Shown: positions 1-9,065 of the stretch, piece after piece
Numbering within the stretch: position 1 is the first letter of the stretch
Layout: each line of letters begins with the position of its first letter
Assembly (NCBI RefSeq): GCF_027571385.1
Contig: NZ_CP085636.1
Location: forward strand, 5,070,501 to 5,134,500
Reading direction: 5' to 3'
DNA length: 64,000 nucleotides
Source: Shewanella sp. MTB7
GTDB taxonomy: Bacteria; Pseudomonadota; Gammaproteobacteria; Enterobacterales; Shewanellaceae
The notes under the pieces: generated by a model
Databases searched by the model: none
What the model was told of the DNA's origin: nothing
The model's input: only the letters and a program-made list of their open reading frames with translations
Program-made: the position numbers and the translations under genes

Positions 1-87
1 TTCGCTCTCCCACCAATGTTGTTGTTAACAAATGTAAAGAACCAGCCCATTAAGTTAATTTTAATACAGTAAGAATAGAGTATGCAC

Positions 88-106
88 GCAAATGATAATC
101 AATCCC
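88..106 (+). promoter_or_regulatory. Fur-box-like operator upstream of the TonB receptor
   Basis: The 19-mer GCAAATGATAATCAATCCC matches the classical Fur consensus at 14 of 19 positions, including the whole central AATGATAATCA. It lies about 50 bp upstream of the receptor start. This suggests iron repression of the receptor. The match was made by eye. Confidence 0.65.
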
Positions 107-156
107 ATTAACAATAATGTAGATGATTCGCAGTTCATATCCTATACGGAGCTCTT

Positions 157-2346
157 ATGTCACACAGCACTACGCTATCCTTAAGTCTAATTTCAACGGC
201 ACTACTTACCGCACTTTCGCCTCAGGTTATGGCCCAAGAGCTTAACTCTCAATCGACCATGGAACAGATCAGCATCTTCGGTAAACACAACCCTATTAAC
301 ACCGTACCTGGCAGCGCGCATCTGCTAACTGAAGCTGATCTTGAAACGTTCAGATACACCGACATCATGCGCACTCTCTCCTCAGTGCCAGGCATCTATA
401 TTCAGGAAGAGGATGGTTATGGTCTGCGCCCTAACATAGGAATGCGTGGTACAGGGCAGAATCGCTCTGAAAAGATAACTATTATGGAAGACGGTGTTCT
501 GGCAGCTCCTGCTCCTTATGCCTCACCTGCAGCCTACTATTTTCCAACTTCAGGCAGAATGCAGTCGATTGAGGTACTCAAAGGCAGCTCAACAGTTAAG
601 TATGGACCTCGCACCACAGGCGGTGTGATCAATATGCTCTCTCGTCAAATTCCAGAAGAGGAGCTTGCGGGTAAGATAGATGTCGCTGCAGGCCAAAATG
701 GCTTTGCCAAAATACATGCCTATGCGGGTGGACAAGGTGAACGAATTGGCGCAGTCGCCGAAGTGTATCGCTACCAAGCCGATGGTTTTAAAGATATCAA
801 TGGTGTCGGAGGCAATACTGGTTTCGAGAAAAGCGATGCCCTTGCCAAAATCAGCATTCGCTCAGAAGAAGGGGCTAAATATGGGCAAATTGTCGAGTTT
901 AAGCTTAAATACTCAGACGAAGTCTCAAATGAAACCTATATGGGGCTCACCGATGCTGATTTCGAAGCGACACCTTATGCACGTTACTCTGCCTCACAAA
1001 AAGATGTGATGAATACTGAGCACAAACAGTTTCAGATCAATCATCTCATTGACTTCAGTGATAGCCTGACCTTAGGCACAACGGCTTACTACAATGGGTT
1101 TGCCCGTAACTGGTATAAAGCAGACAGAGTCGGCGGAGACAGCCTTAAAAAAGGCGGGATCGAAAATGCATCAGCATTTGATAAGAATCCAAACTCTGCT
1201 CCCATTGATGTGCGCGTAAAGGCCAATAATCGCAGCTATGTCTCTCAAGGAATACAAACTGAACTTAACTGGTTTTTAGATAGCCATGAGATCGCCTTTG
1301 GTGCTCGCTACCACGAGGATTCGATGGATAGATTCCAGTGGACAGATCAATATAACATCGATGCAAATCAAGTCATGACCTTGACGGAGAGCGGTATTCC
1401 CGGTACCGATTCAAACCGTATCGACAGCGCCGAGGCCATAGCCCTTTACGTGCAAGATAAAATCCAGTTAGGCAACTTCAACATCACAGCGGGAGTTCGC
1501 TATGAAGATGTCACTACCAATCGACTCGATTGGGGCAAAGATAACGTACAGCGTGATGGAAAACCCATTGAAGACATCAGTAACAGCTTTTCAACTTTGC
1601 TTCCTTCACTCTCTGCCACTTATCAGGTCAATGATAACTGGCTAGTATTAGCTGGCGTTCAAAAAGGCTTCTCACCTGCCGCGCCTGGCAATGCAGATAG
1701 AGAAGAGGAAAACAGCTGGAACTACGAGGCGGGTACACGTTTCAACGCTGGTGAGTTCAACTCAGAAGCGATATTCTTCTATAGCGACTACAGCAATATG
1801 CACGGTAACTGTACCGCAGCTCAAGGCTGTGATGAAGAGAACCTCGACAACCAATATAATGCAGGTGAAGTGGCAGTATCTGGACTTGAATTGAGCTTAG
1901 GCTACCAATTTAACGCTGCAGGAGATATCAGCTTTCCAGTAAAGTTGGCGTATACCTACACCAATGCTGAATTCCTAAATAACTTTGAATCTGAATTTGA
2001 TGCTTGGGGTGATGTGACTAAAGGCGACAAACTTCCCTACCTAGCGGAAAACATCCTCTTCGCCTCAGCGGGCGTTACAGGTGACAGTTGGGAACTAACT
2101 TTAGCTGCACGCTATACCGGTGATATCCGTACTAAAGCCGGTCAAGGTGATATCGCTCAAGATGATCTCATCAAATCAAAAACCATTGTCGATCTATCGG
2201 GACGTTACTTTATCAGTGAAGCGCAAGAGGTTTACCTCACTGCAGAGAACCTTTTTGATGAGAAATATATCACCACAAGAATTCATGGCTCTAACTTTGC
2301 GGGTAAACCACTGACTATTTCAGTGGGCTATGCGTACAAATTCTAA
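157..2346 (+). CDS. TonB-dependent siderophore receptor, FecA-like
   Basis: Outer-membrane receptor that would import a ferric chelate using TonB energy. The 729-residue product has a signal peptide ending near VMA-QE, a TonB-box-like stretch (EQISIFG, about residues 36-42), a plug domain (about 45-165, with GLRPNIGMRGT and an IEVLKG motif) and a long beta-barrel ending in aromatic YAYKF. The plug segment resembles FecA, but there is no N-terminal STN signalling domain, so it should not act through a surface-signalling sigma factor. A Fur-like box precedes it and an iron-type porin and reductase genes follow. The ligand cannot be told from sequence; ferric citrate or another carboxylate siderophore is a guess. 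Confidence 0.9.
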   Translation: MSHSTTLSLSLISTALLTALSPQVMAQELNSQSTMEQISIFGKHNPINTVPGSAHLLTEADLETFRYTDIMRTLSSVPGIYIQEEDGYGLRPNIGMRGTGQNRSEKITIMEDGVLAAPAPYASPAAYYFPTSGRMQSIEVLKGSSTVKYGPRTTGGVINMLSRQIPEEELAGKIDVAAGQNGFAKIHAYAGGQGERIGAVAEVYRYQADGFKDINGVGGNTGFEKSDALAKISIRSEEGAKYGQIVEFKLKYSDEVSNETYMGLTDADFEATPYARYSASQKDVMNTEHKQFQINHLIDFSDSLTLGTTAYYNGFARNWYKADRVGGDSLKKGGIENASAFDKNPNSAPIDVRVKANNRSYVSQGIQTELNWFLDSHEIAFGARYHEDSMDRFQWTDQYNIDANQVMTLTESGIPGTDSNRIDSAEAIALYVQDKIQLGNFNITAGVRYEDVTTNRLDWGKDNVQRDGKPIEDISNSFSTLLPSLSATYQVNDNWLVLAGVQKGFSPAAPGNADREEENSWNYEAGTRFNAGEFNSEAIFFYSDYSNMHGNCTAAQGCDEENLDNQYNAGEVAVSGLELSLGYQFNAAGDISFPVKLAYTYTNAEFLNNFESEFDAWGDVTKGDKLPYLAENILFASAGVTGDSWELTLAARYTGDIRTKAGQGDIAQDDLIKSKTIVDLSGRYFISEAQEVYLTAENLFDEKYITTRIHGSNFAGKPLTISVGYAYKF

Positions 2347-2407
2347 TCACAACAAATAAGTTTCACATAAAGATTAGAATAATTTTGCCAGATATTGTCT
2401 TCAAGAA

Positions 2408-2440
2408 AAGGTGAGCCTTCTAGTTCACCTTATTCTCTTT
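2408..2440 (+). terminator. Possible weak terminator after the receptor gene
   Basis: AAGGTGA and TCACCTT form a 7-bp stem with a 10-nt loop, followed by a T-rich tail (TATTCTCTTT). It lies about 60 bp after the receptor stop. The tail is interrupted, so termination may be partial. Confidence 0.4.
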
Positions 2441-2560
2441 CATTAGAAAACACTCATTATAAAACAGAGTCTTACTCTCTCTCCCAGCCCATCAACACTT
2501 ACACAAATAAACTCACCTTCAATTTACCTTTAATTCACAAACATTGATCTTAATCAAAAA

Positions 2561-2585
2561 CATAATGATAACGATTTGCATTATC
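2561..2585 (+). promoter_or_regulatory. Overlapping Fur-box-like sites upstream of the porin gene
   Basis: Two overlapping 19-mers, at 2561-2579 and 2567-2585, match the Fur consensus at about 14 and 15 of 19 positions (core ATAATGATAACGATT...CATTATC). They sit about 60-85 bp upstream of the start codon. Overlapping sites six bases apart are typical of strong Fur operators. Confidence 0.65.
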
Positions 2586-2645
2586 GGCAAACATTGTTAG
2601 AATTTAACAAAATTTAATAACCTTTGCACAACACTCGGGAAAAGA

Positions 2646-3833
2646 ATGATGATGAAGAAAACATTACTTGCAACAGCCTTAGTTGGCCTATTTGCCAGCC
2701 AAACGGCTTTCGCTTCTGATGAGACCCAAGAGCTACGTAAAATCATTGAGCAACAGCAACAAGTACTTCAAGACTTAGAACGACGTCTTGAAGCAACAGA
2801 AACTCGCGTCGAGCGAACTGCCGACGTAGTTGAAGAAGTTGCAGAGTCTAATAGTGCGACGACCATTGGTGGCTATGGTGAACTTCATTACAACAACATT
2901 ACCGATAACAAGACAGGGAAAGACAAGAAAGAGGTTGACTTTCATCGCTTTGTTCTTTTCTTTGGTCATGAATTTACTGAAAATACCCGTTTCTTTTCAG
3001 AACTAGAAGTTGAACATGCACTATCTGGTAATGATAAGCCTGGTGAAGTAGAGCTTGAACAAGCTTACATTGAGCATGATTTTAACAACATGTTTACCGG
3101 TAAAGCGGGTCTATTCCTGATCCCAGTTGGTATCATCAATGAGACTCACGAGCCACCAACATTCTATGGAGTTGAACGTAACCCTGTCGAGAAAAATATC
3201 ATCCCATCAACTTGGTGGGAAGCGGGTCTAGCACTTAATGTTAAAGCAGCTCCTGGCTTAGCTTTCGACGGCGCCATTACCAGTGGCCTTGAAGTTGCCA
3301 CAACGGGTAGCAAGGCATATAACATCCGTAGCGGTCGCCAAAAAGTAGCCAAAGCCAATGCTTCTGATCTTGCTTATACCGCACGCGCAAAATACACAGC
3401 TATACCGGGACTTGAACTTGCAGCAACAGCTCAATACCAGTCTGACATCACTCAAGGTGTAGGCGGTGTTGATACAGCATCGGCAACTTTGCTGACCGCT
3501 CACGTCATTTACAGCATTCAAGCATTCACCGTTAAAGCCCTATATGCACAGTGGGATATCGACGGAGCAGAAGCTAAAGCACTTGGACGTAATGATCAAA
3601 ATGGTTGGTACATCGAGCCATCATACCGTATCAATAACAGCTTTGGATTGTTTGCTCGTTACAACGAGTATGACAATGAAGCTGGTAATAGTGATGACAC
3701 TAAAATCACTCAAACCAATGTCGGTGTGAACTATTGGTTACATGAAAATGTCGTCTTTAAAGCTGACTATGAAACAGTGGGTGGCGCTAAAGATGCTGAC
3801 GGTTTCAACCTCGGCGTAGGCTACCAGTTCTAA
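2646..3833 (+). CDS. Outer-membrane porin-like protein, probably iron regulated
   Basis: The 395-residue product has a signal peptide (ends ...QTAFA-SDE), a short predicted coiled coil (about residues 28-66, heptad-rich Q/E/L) and then a beta-barrel ending GVGYQF, the C-terminal phenylalanine expected of outer-membrane proteins. The barrel part resembles phosphate-selective (OprP/OprO-like) porins. The N-terminal coiled coil could make trimers or touch peptidoglycan. GGGAAAAGA precedes the first of three consecutive ATG codons. Fur-like sites upstream and the neighbouring receptor suggest a role in iron limitation rather than phosphate uptake. Substrate unknown. Confidence 0.75.
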   Translation: MMMKKTLLATALVGLFASQTAFASDETQELRKIIEQQQQVLQDLERRLEATETRVERTADVVEEVAESNSATTIGGYGELHYNNITDNKTGKDKKEVDFHRFVLFFGHEFTENTRFFSELEVEHALSGNDKPGEVELEQAYIEHDFNNMFTGKAGLFLIPVGIINETHEPPTFYGVERNPVEKNIIPSTWWEAGLALNVKAAPGLAFDGAITSGLEVATTGSKAYNIRSGRQKVAKANASDLAYTARAKYTAIPGLELAATAQYQSDITQGVGGVDTASATLLTAHVIYSIQAFTVKALYAQWDIDGAEAKALGRNDQNGWYIEPSYRINNSFGLFARYNEYDNEAGNSDDTKITQTNVGVNYWLHENVVFKADYETVGGAKDADGFNLGVGYQF

Positions 3834-3865
3834 TCTACAAAATAAGTTCCTAGGTGCTAGGTTCT

Positions 3866-3900
3866 AGGTGCTAAAAGCCGTAGCTTTTAGCACCTTTCTC
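3866..3900 (+). terminator. Rho-independent terminator after the porin gene
   Basis: AGGTGCTAAAAGC (3866-3878), loop CGTA, then GCTTTTAGCACCT (3883-3895), followed by TTCTCATTTTTT. A strong 13-bp stem with a T-rich tail. It separates the porin from the FMN-binding gene. Confidence 0.8.
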
Positions 3901-3956
3901 ATTTTTTACCTAAACTCAGACAGTTAGGATCTGAAACTTTATTTATTGCTGAGCAT

Positions 3957-4478
3957 ATGATGAAATTAATTCAAACATTAGCCATTGCTATCACATTAAG
4001 TTTAAGTTTTGCAGTGCTCGCTAATAGCCAGTATCAAGCACCAAAAGCGTTTATCAGCCAAGCCTTCAACGCTCCCACTCCTAAGGCTAAGGTATTCTGG
4101 ATCGACGATGAGGCTCAACAGGTCATTGAAAAGATCTTGTCCCATAAATTTAAGAAACTGCGGATCCGCTACTGGCAGCAGGAGGGAGAAACCGTCTGGA
4201 TATTAGATGAGATAGGTAAAGAAGCCCCGATCACTGTCGGTATTCATGTGAAACAAAAACAGATAGCCCAAACTAAAGTACTTGTTTATCGTGAAAGCCG
4301 TGGTGATGAAGTACGCCACGATTTTTTTACCGATCAATTCAAAGCCGCCAAGCTCAATAAAGAGCTCAAGCTCGACAGACATATCGACGGTATTACCGGT
4401 GCTACCTTGTCAGTCAGAGCACTAACTAAACTTTCACGTATTGCGCTCTGGTTGGATTCACGAGTAACAAGAAGCTAG
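3957..4478 (+). CDS. Periplasmic FMN-binding domain protein
   Basis: A 173-residue exported protein with a signal peptide (cleavage near VLA-NS) and one FMN_bind domain. Near the C-terminus is DGITGAT (about residues 144-150), the motif in which ApbE attaches FMN to the final threonine through a phosphoester bond, as in NqrC and RnfG. A covalent flavin in the periplasm is therefore expected. The next gene encodes a PepSY-type membrane protein; FMN_bind and PepSY partners are known from flavin-based extracytosolic electron transfer. With the receptor upstream, a role in reducing imported ferric chelates is a reasonable inference. No apbE is seen here. Confidence 0.8.
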   Translation: MMKLIQTLAIAITLSLSFAVLANSQYQAPKAFISQAFNAPTPKAKVFWIDDEAQQVIEKILSHKFKKLRIRYWQQEGETVWILDEIGKEAPITVGIHVKQKQIAQTKVLVYRESRGDEVRHDFFTDQFKAAKLNKELKLDRHIDGITGATLSVRALTKLSRIALWLDSRVTRS

Positions 4479-4560
4479 TGATGAAACTCTGACTCTAACT
4501 ATCGTTACCTGATATGCTTGTTATGATTTCCACCTGACAGAGTTAATAACAAGAATAATA

Positions 4561-5361
4561 ATGGCCCATAAACATCTCCCTTCCAGCAGAAACCGTGTCA
4601 GCTTAATGCTTAAAAGACTGCTTAGGCCTTGGCATCAATGGTTGGGGATTTTCAGTGCCCTTTTCGTCTTGCTCCTTGCCATAACGGGCATATTGATCAA
4701 CCACAGTCATCATCTTGCTATCGATATTAGCCATGTCAAACAAGCTTGGCTGCTGGATAATTATGGCATTACACCGCCAGCTCAGATAAATATTTACCAA
4801 ACATCACCACTACAGCTCGCCAGTTCAGACAATCTTGTCTGGGTAGATAAGCATCTGGCACTCGAAGCCAACTCTACCATTAACGGCATCGTCCCCTTTG
4901 GCGGTATGTTCATCGCTATTGATAGCGATAACCTATACCTCATCTCTGCTGAGGGAGCATTACTTGAAAAGCAAGATCTGAGCACAGGCTTACCTTCAGG
5001 GCTAACATCTTTAGCCAATGATGGTCATATCTGGATAAACACTGATAGTGGCAGCTATATGGCCGATGAAGACCTTATTGAGTGGACTCAGGCCATGCCC
5101 TTTGTCCCACTGACTTGGGTTCAACCCTTAACGGAAGTGAGTAATAGCTCAGTAATAACGGCAACTCAAGAGATCTCACTATTAGCACGCTCACACCACC
5201 TAACCTGGGAACGCGTCCTGCTCGATATTCACAGTGGCCGTTTCTTTGGTGTTTTAGGGCCCTGGTTTATGGATCTGGTTGCCCTTGCTCTGATATTTAT
5301 GTCACTGTCTGGAGTGTATTTGTGGCTGCAGCACAAACCAAAACGAATTAAACGAAAGTAA
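4561..5361 (+). CDS. PepSY-associated membrane protein, putative flavin/ferric reductase component
   Basis: 266 residues. One membrane segment near 28-50 begins with the PepSY_TM signature (RPWHQWLGIFSALFVLLLAITG), a periplasmic domain of about 180 residues follows, and a second membrane segment (about 238-258) ends in a basic tail KPKRIKRK. Histidines in and next to the first segment (HQW, NHSHH) could bind heme. Such proteins pass electrons across the membrane to periplasmic flavoproteins; the FMN-binding protein just upstream is the likely partner. About 80 bp separate the two, so co-transcription is plausible. Confidence 0.7.
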   Translation: MAHKHLPSSRNRVSLMLKRLLRPWHQWLGIFSALFVLLLAITGILINHSHHLAIDISHVKQAWLLDNYGITPPAQINIYQTSPLQLASSDNLVWVDKHLALEANSTINGIVPFGGMFIAIDSDNLYLISAEGALLEKQDLSTGLPSGLTSLANDGHIWINTDSGSYMADEDLIEWTQAMPFVPLTWVQPLTEVSNSSVITATQEISLLARSHHLTWERVLLDIHSGRFFGVLGPWFMDLVALALIFMSLSGVYLWLQHKPKRIKRK

Positions 5362-5377
5362 ATTCGTTTAATTCGTT
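5342..5377 (+). terminator. Hairpin overlapping the PepSY stop codon
   Basis: A 15-bp perfect stem: AACGAATTAAACGAA (5342-5356), loop AGTAAA (which holds the stop codon TAA), then TTCGTTTAATTCGTT. The left arm encodes the last residues of the protein. There is no proper T-run after it, so it may terminate weakly or protect the 3' end. Confidence 0.5.
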
Positions 5378-5504
5378 AAACCTAGGGTTCATTGTAACAA
5401 CTTGAAAGCTCTATCTCTTGAACCTATAGTAACGAGCTCACGAGCATTCTCTCAGGCACAGAGTGCCGTCCTAGCTGCATTTAGCAAGACAAAGCCCGTT
5501 CTAT

Positions 5505-6401
5505 CTACATCAATATTAATTGCGCCAGTTTTTCTCTCAACCAGATATGCGCGGGATTAAACTCATTACGTTTATGCCACATCATATTGTGTAATACTGG
5601 CTTACTTTTAAAAGGAGGGGCAATACATTGAAGGTTGAATATTTCGGCGTATTTATCTGCCATGCTACTACAAGTAGTACCGATACAATCGCTCTCTGAT
5701 ATCAGTGCCATCATGGCGATGAGTGAGTGACACTCACAACTGATTTTACGCTCACGGATCACCTCTTCAGTAAAAAAATCCAGTGCAGTAAGATCCGAAC
5801 GACGCACTTTAATGATGATATGTTTCTCTCGGTAAAACTGATCTTTATCTATGGAGTCATGGATACGTGGATGATTCTTACGACAGAGCAGTGAAATACC
5901 TTCGCGATAAAAGAGTTGATTTGTATAGGAGAGGCTTGGCAACTGCCCAATATCGATAGCTAAATCGGCTTTTTGTAGACTCAACTGCTGCTGCAACTGC
6001 TCCTCGTCAGTCGGAGTCAGCTTAAACTCAATATCACACCTGCCCATCTCTGTGTCCAGTTCAACCAAAGGTTGCAGCAGACTCATCATGGGTTCATTAA
6101 CATAAACCACAAATGAACGTGGTGTTTGCTTATCAAACCCCGACACATTACTTAATGCGCTATTGACCATGTTATAAGCAGGAGAAACTTGATTGGCAAA
6201 TTGAATTGCCGCATTGGTCGGTGATATCCCTCGCCCTTCTCGCACAAAGAGCTCCACCCCAAGCGTTTTTTGTAACCGCTTCAATGCTGCACTGACGCCT
6301 GGTTGGGTCAAGCCTAAAGCGTCCGCGGCTAAAGTGATAGACCGCTGTTGATAGACCTCTAAAAAGATCGCCAGTAAGTTAAAATCGAACCTTTTATCCA
6401 T
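5505..6401 (-). CDS. LysR-family transcriptional regulator
   Basis: About 298 residues with the N-terminal LysR winged helix (FNLLAIFLEVYQQRSITLAADALGLTQPGVSAALKRLQ...) and a periplasmic-binding-like effector domain. The start at 6401 (MDKRFDFNLL) is chosen because GGGGGAGTT precedes that ATG and the family begins there; an extended start at 6452 adds an atypical hydrophobic stretch. It is divergent from the alkyl-sulfatase gene, the same arrangement as sdsB/sdsA in Pseudomonas, so it may activate that gene in response to alkyl sulfates or their products. This is inferred from position only. Confidence 0.85.
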   Translation of the reverse strand: MDKRFDFNLLAIFLEVYQQRSITLAADALGLTQPGVSAALKRLQKTLGVELFVREGRGISPTNAAIQFANQVSPAYNMVNSALSNVSGFDKQTPRSFVVYVNEPMMSLLQPLVELDTEMGRCDIEFKLTPTDEEQLQQQLSLQKADLAIDIGQLPSLSYTNQLFYREGISLLCRKNHPRIHDSIDKDQFYREKHIIIKVRRSDLTALDFFTEEVIRERKISCECHSLIAMMALISESDCIGTTCSSMADKYAEIFNLQCIAPPFKSKPVLHNMMWHKRNEFNPAHIWLREKLAQLILM

Positions 6402-6584
6402 AACTCCCCCAACCAATACTAAGGCTTTAATAATACATAAACCTATCAACATATAAATAAATTAACACAGGAATAAGTTAACACATACAGAATAGTTATG
6501 TTTTATCTAAAGCTGAGTTTATTGGTTAGAAAAAGTTCCAAGCCTATCCTATCACCAAGATTTCAAGACAAAGCAATCATGGCT

Positions 6585-6851
6585 ATACCAATCAGAATAA
6601 AGATTTGATCGCTCAGCGAGAGTTAATCGGTCCTGAGGCAAGGCAACGAGTGAAGAGCATAGTTATTCTACGGTTAAGCTCGTTAACACAGCATCAGAAC
6701 CGCTAAAACTCGCCTGTTAAGGAGTGTTTTTGGCTGCCTACTTCAGCGTTGAATGAATTCATAAGGGAACAACCATTATGTCATTCATTCGCCATGAATT
6801 AGTTTGCCAAAAAACACTCTGAGTAGATCAACTTCTTATGCTGATTGGTAT
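6585..6851. repeat. MITE-like repeat, copy 1 (267 bp)
   Basis: Begins ATACCAATCAGAATAAAG and ends CTTATGCTGATTGGTAT, nearly perfect terminal inverted repeats that extend imperfectly inward to about 35 bp (TTGATCGCTCAG against CTGAGTAGATCAA). The interior also carries a second inverted pair (AGTGTTTTTGGC and GCCAAAAAACACT). Related copies lie at 36903-37216 and 43649-43914. No long ORF or transposase lies inside. This copy fills the divergent region between the LysR and sulfatase genes and ends 63 bp before the sulfatase start. Confidence 0.85.
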
Positions 6852-6914
6852 CACTCCCAAGGAGAGCCGACACGTTTTGTCTTTACCCATTTTTAAATCT
6901 CTAAGGTGATTATT

Positions 6915-8966
6915 ATGAAAAACAAGATGATGAACAAAACCATTCTTGCAACAAGCATCGTTAGTCTGCTCTCTTTTAATCTTGCAGCTCATTCCCACGA
7001 TGAGGTTGAAAAACGCAACCATGAACATGAGCATATCAATGCCACTGAGATGGCAGCATACAAGGGAAAAGCAGCAACAATTCATACCACAGCCGCCAAT
7101 AAAGCGCTGGCTATGCGCTTGCCATTTGCTGATATGACCGCATTTGAACAACAAAAGCGTGGCCTCATTGCCGCTTTTGGCGATCACGACGCAGGTAAAG
7201 CAAGGTTACAATTTAGCGATATGATGCAAGACATCGAGCCAACAGCCTTCCCCGATACAGTGAACCCCTCTATCTTCCGTCAAGGCTTAATGAACTACCA
7301 AGCAGAAGGCTTGTATCAAGTGGTTGATGGCGTTTATCAAATTCGTGGTAATGATATTGCAAATATCACTATCTTTAAAACAGATAATGGTTATGTGATC
7401 AACGATCCTGGCTTACTCGATGAGACCACTCAGCTTGCATGGGAGTTTGCTAAGCAGCATCTGCCTGCGCCTCATACCATCCACGCAGTGATCTACTCTC
7501 ATCCCCATGGCGATCATTTCGGTGGTGTACGCGGCTTAAGTACAGACTTTAGTGATGATGTGAAAATTGTTGCCCCAGAGGGATTTGTACAAGCCTTAGC
7601 CGATGAAAATATGTTGGCAGGAAATGCCATGTCACGCCGCTCCAACTACCAATATGGAGTCACACTCGGTAAAGATGCTCATGGGGCGGTAGATAACGCC
7701 ATCGGGTTAACCACGGGCATCGTCGGTGATCTAACCTTGATCACGCCAACACTGGATATATCTGATAAAACAGAAACCCACACCATAGATGGTGTTAAGT
7801 TTGAGTTTACCAATGTCCCTGGCGCTGAAGCCCCCGTTGAAATTATCACTTGGGTCGAGAAGTACAACACCTTGTTTACTGGTGAGCTTACCTATCATGG
7901 CATGCACAATATTTATACTTTCCGCGGTGCAAAAGTACGTGATTCATTAGCTTGGAGTAAATACCTCACCGACATGAAGCTTGCTTACGGTGACCGTATC
8001 GAAGCGTTAACCTCTTCTCACTCAGCGCCGGTATGGAATACAGCAGACATCAATGAGTACATCACCCTACAGCGTGATAACTACGGCTTTATTCATAATC
8101 AAGCTCTGCGTTTAGCCAATCATGGCACTACGATCAATGATGTAGGGCGTGAGATCGACAAGATAATCCCAGAAGCCCAGTTTAATACTTGGCACACCAA
8201 TGGCTACCACGGCTCATACTCACATAATGCCCGCGCCGTCGTTAACCTCTATTTGGGCTACCATGACTTAAACCCTGTCAACACCAACCCACTAACGAGC
8301 CAAGACAAATCTTGTGTTTATGTGGAAACCGCTGGAATCAACACCTTAATGAGAGGCGCGCAAGCACGCTTTGATAAGGGCGAGTACCAGGCCGCTTCTC
8401 AGCTCGTTAACGATATCGTACTGTGTGACCCCAATAACCAAGCTGCACGTAACCTGTTAGCCGACTCTTTTGAGCAGCAGGGCTATCAGTCGGAGACCAT
8501 GGCATGGCGCAACTCTTACTTGTCAGGGGCTTACGAGCTACGGACCAATACCATCCATGAGTCGATTAAACAGAACTCGGCAGACATAGTGGCTAATAGT
8601 CCGACACTGAACATCCTCGATTACCTTGCGGTACGGTTAAATGCACCAAAGGCAATTAAGGCTAACTTAACCCTGAGCTTTAATCTTGTGCATCCAGACA
8701 GTAACGAGTTTTTCTATTCAGAGATCTCAAACGGCAATATGGCCAACGTCAGTACGGAGCAAGAAGTAAAAAGTGCTGATGCCACCTTCTACATCAACAA
8801 AATCGATCTCGCTAAGGTGATGACAGGTCAAACAACACTCGCTGAGCTGTTAAAGGGCCAACAAGCCAATATCAAAGGTCAACAGGACTTTATCCAAAAA
8901 ATCATGCCAAACCTAGATACCTTCAGCCCGCTGTTTGAAATCCTACCAATCGCAGAACAGCAATAG
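6915..8966 (+). CDS. Secreted alkyl sulfatase-like metallo-beta-lactamase-fold hydrolase (SdsA/YjcS family)
   Basis: 683 residues from ATG 6915 (AAGGTGA just upstream; a GTG nine bases earlier is less likely). A signal peptide is followed by a His-rich linker (HSHDEVEKRNHEHEH). The metallo-beta-lactamase domain carries SHPHGDHFGG (H196, H198, D200, H201), which binds two zinc ions. The family segment NGYHGSYSHNARAVVNLYLG follows, then a TPR-like dimerisation part and a C-terminal SCP2-like domain that binds hydrophobic tails. SdsA1 of Pseudomonas has about 658 residues and releases sulfate from alkyl sulfates such as SDS. Here the enzyme would act in the periplasm or outside the cell. Confidence 0.85.
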   Translation: MKNKMMNKTILATSIVSLLSFNLAAHSHDEVEKRNHEHEHINATEMAAYKGKAATIHTTAANKALAMRLPFADMTAFEQQKRGLIAAFGDHDAGKARLQFSDMMQDIEPTAFPDTVNPSIFRQGLMNYQAEGLYQVVDGVYQIRGNDIANITIFKTDNGYVINDPGLLDETTQLAWEFAKQHLPAPHTIHAVIYSHPHGDHFGGVRGLSTDFSDDVKIVAPEGFVQALADENMLAGNAMSRRSNYQYGVTLGKDAHGAVDNAIGLTTGIVGDLTLITPTLDISDKTETHTIDGVKFEFTNVPGAEAPVEIITWVEKYNTLFTGELTYHGMHNIYTFRGAKVRDSLAWSKYLTDMKLAYGDRIEALTSSHSAPVWNTADINEYITLQRDNYGFIHNQALRLANHGTTINDVGREIDKIIPEAQFNTWHTNGYHGSYSHNARAVVNLYLGYHDLNPVNTNPLTSQDKSCVYVETAGINTLMRGAQARFDKGEYQAASQLVNDIVLCDPNNQAARNLLADSFEQQGYQSETMAWRNSYLSGAYELRTNTIHESIKQNSADIVANSPTLNILDYLAVRLNAPKAIKANLTLSFNLVHPDSNEFFYSEISNGNMANVSTEQEVKSADATFYINKIDLAKVMTGQTTLAELLKGQQANIKGQQDFIQKIMPNLDTFSPLFEILPIAEQQ

Positions 8967-8980
8967 ACCATTCTCTTGGT

Positions 8981-9000
8981 TCTTGGGGAATGCCCCAAGA
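8981..9000 (+). other. Intercistronic hairpin after the sulfatase gene
   Basis: TCTTGGGG, loop AATG, CCCCAAGA: an 8-bp stem 15 bp after the stop codon without a T-run. It could lower read-through or stabilise the upstream message. Confidence 0.5.
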
Positions 9001-9065
9001 GCCAGTAACAAATCACTCCCCTTCCTTTTTTAGAGGCAACCGCCTTTCTCTACTGAGCCTACAAT

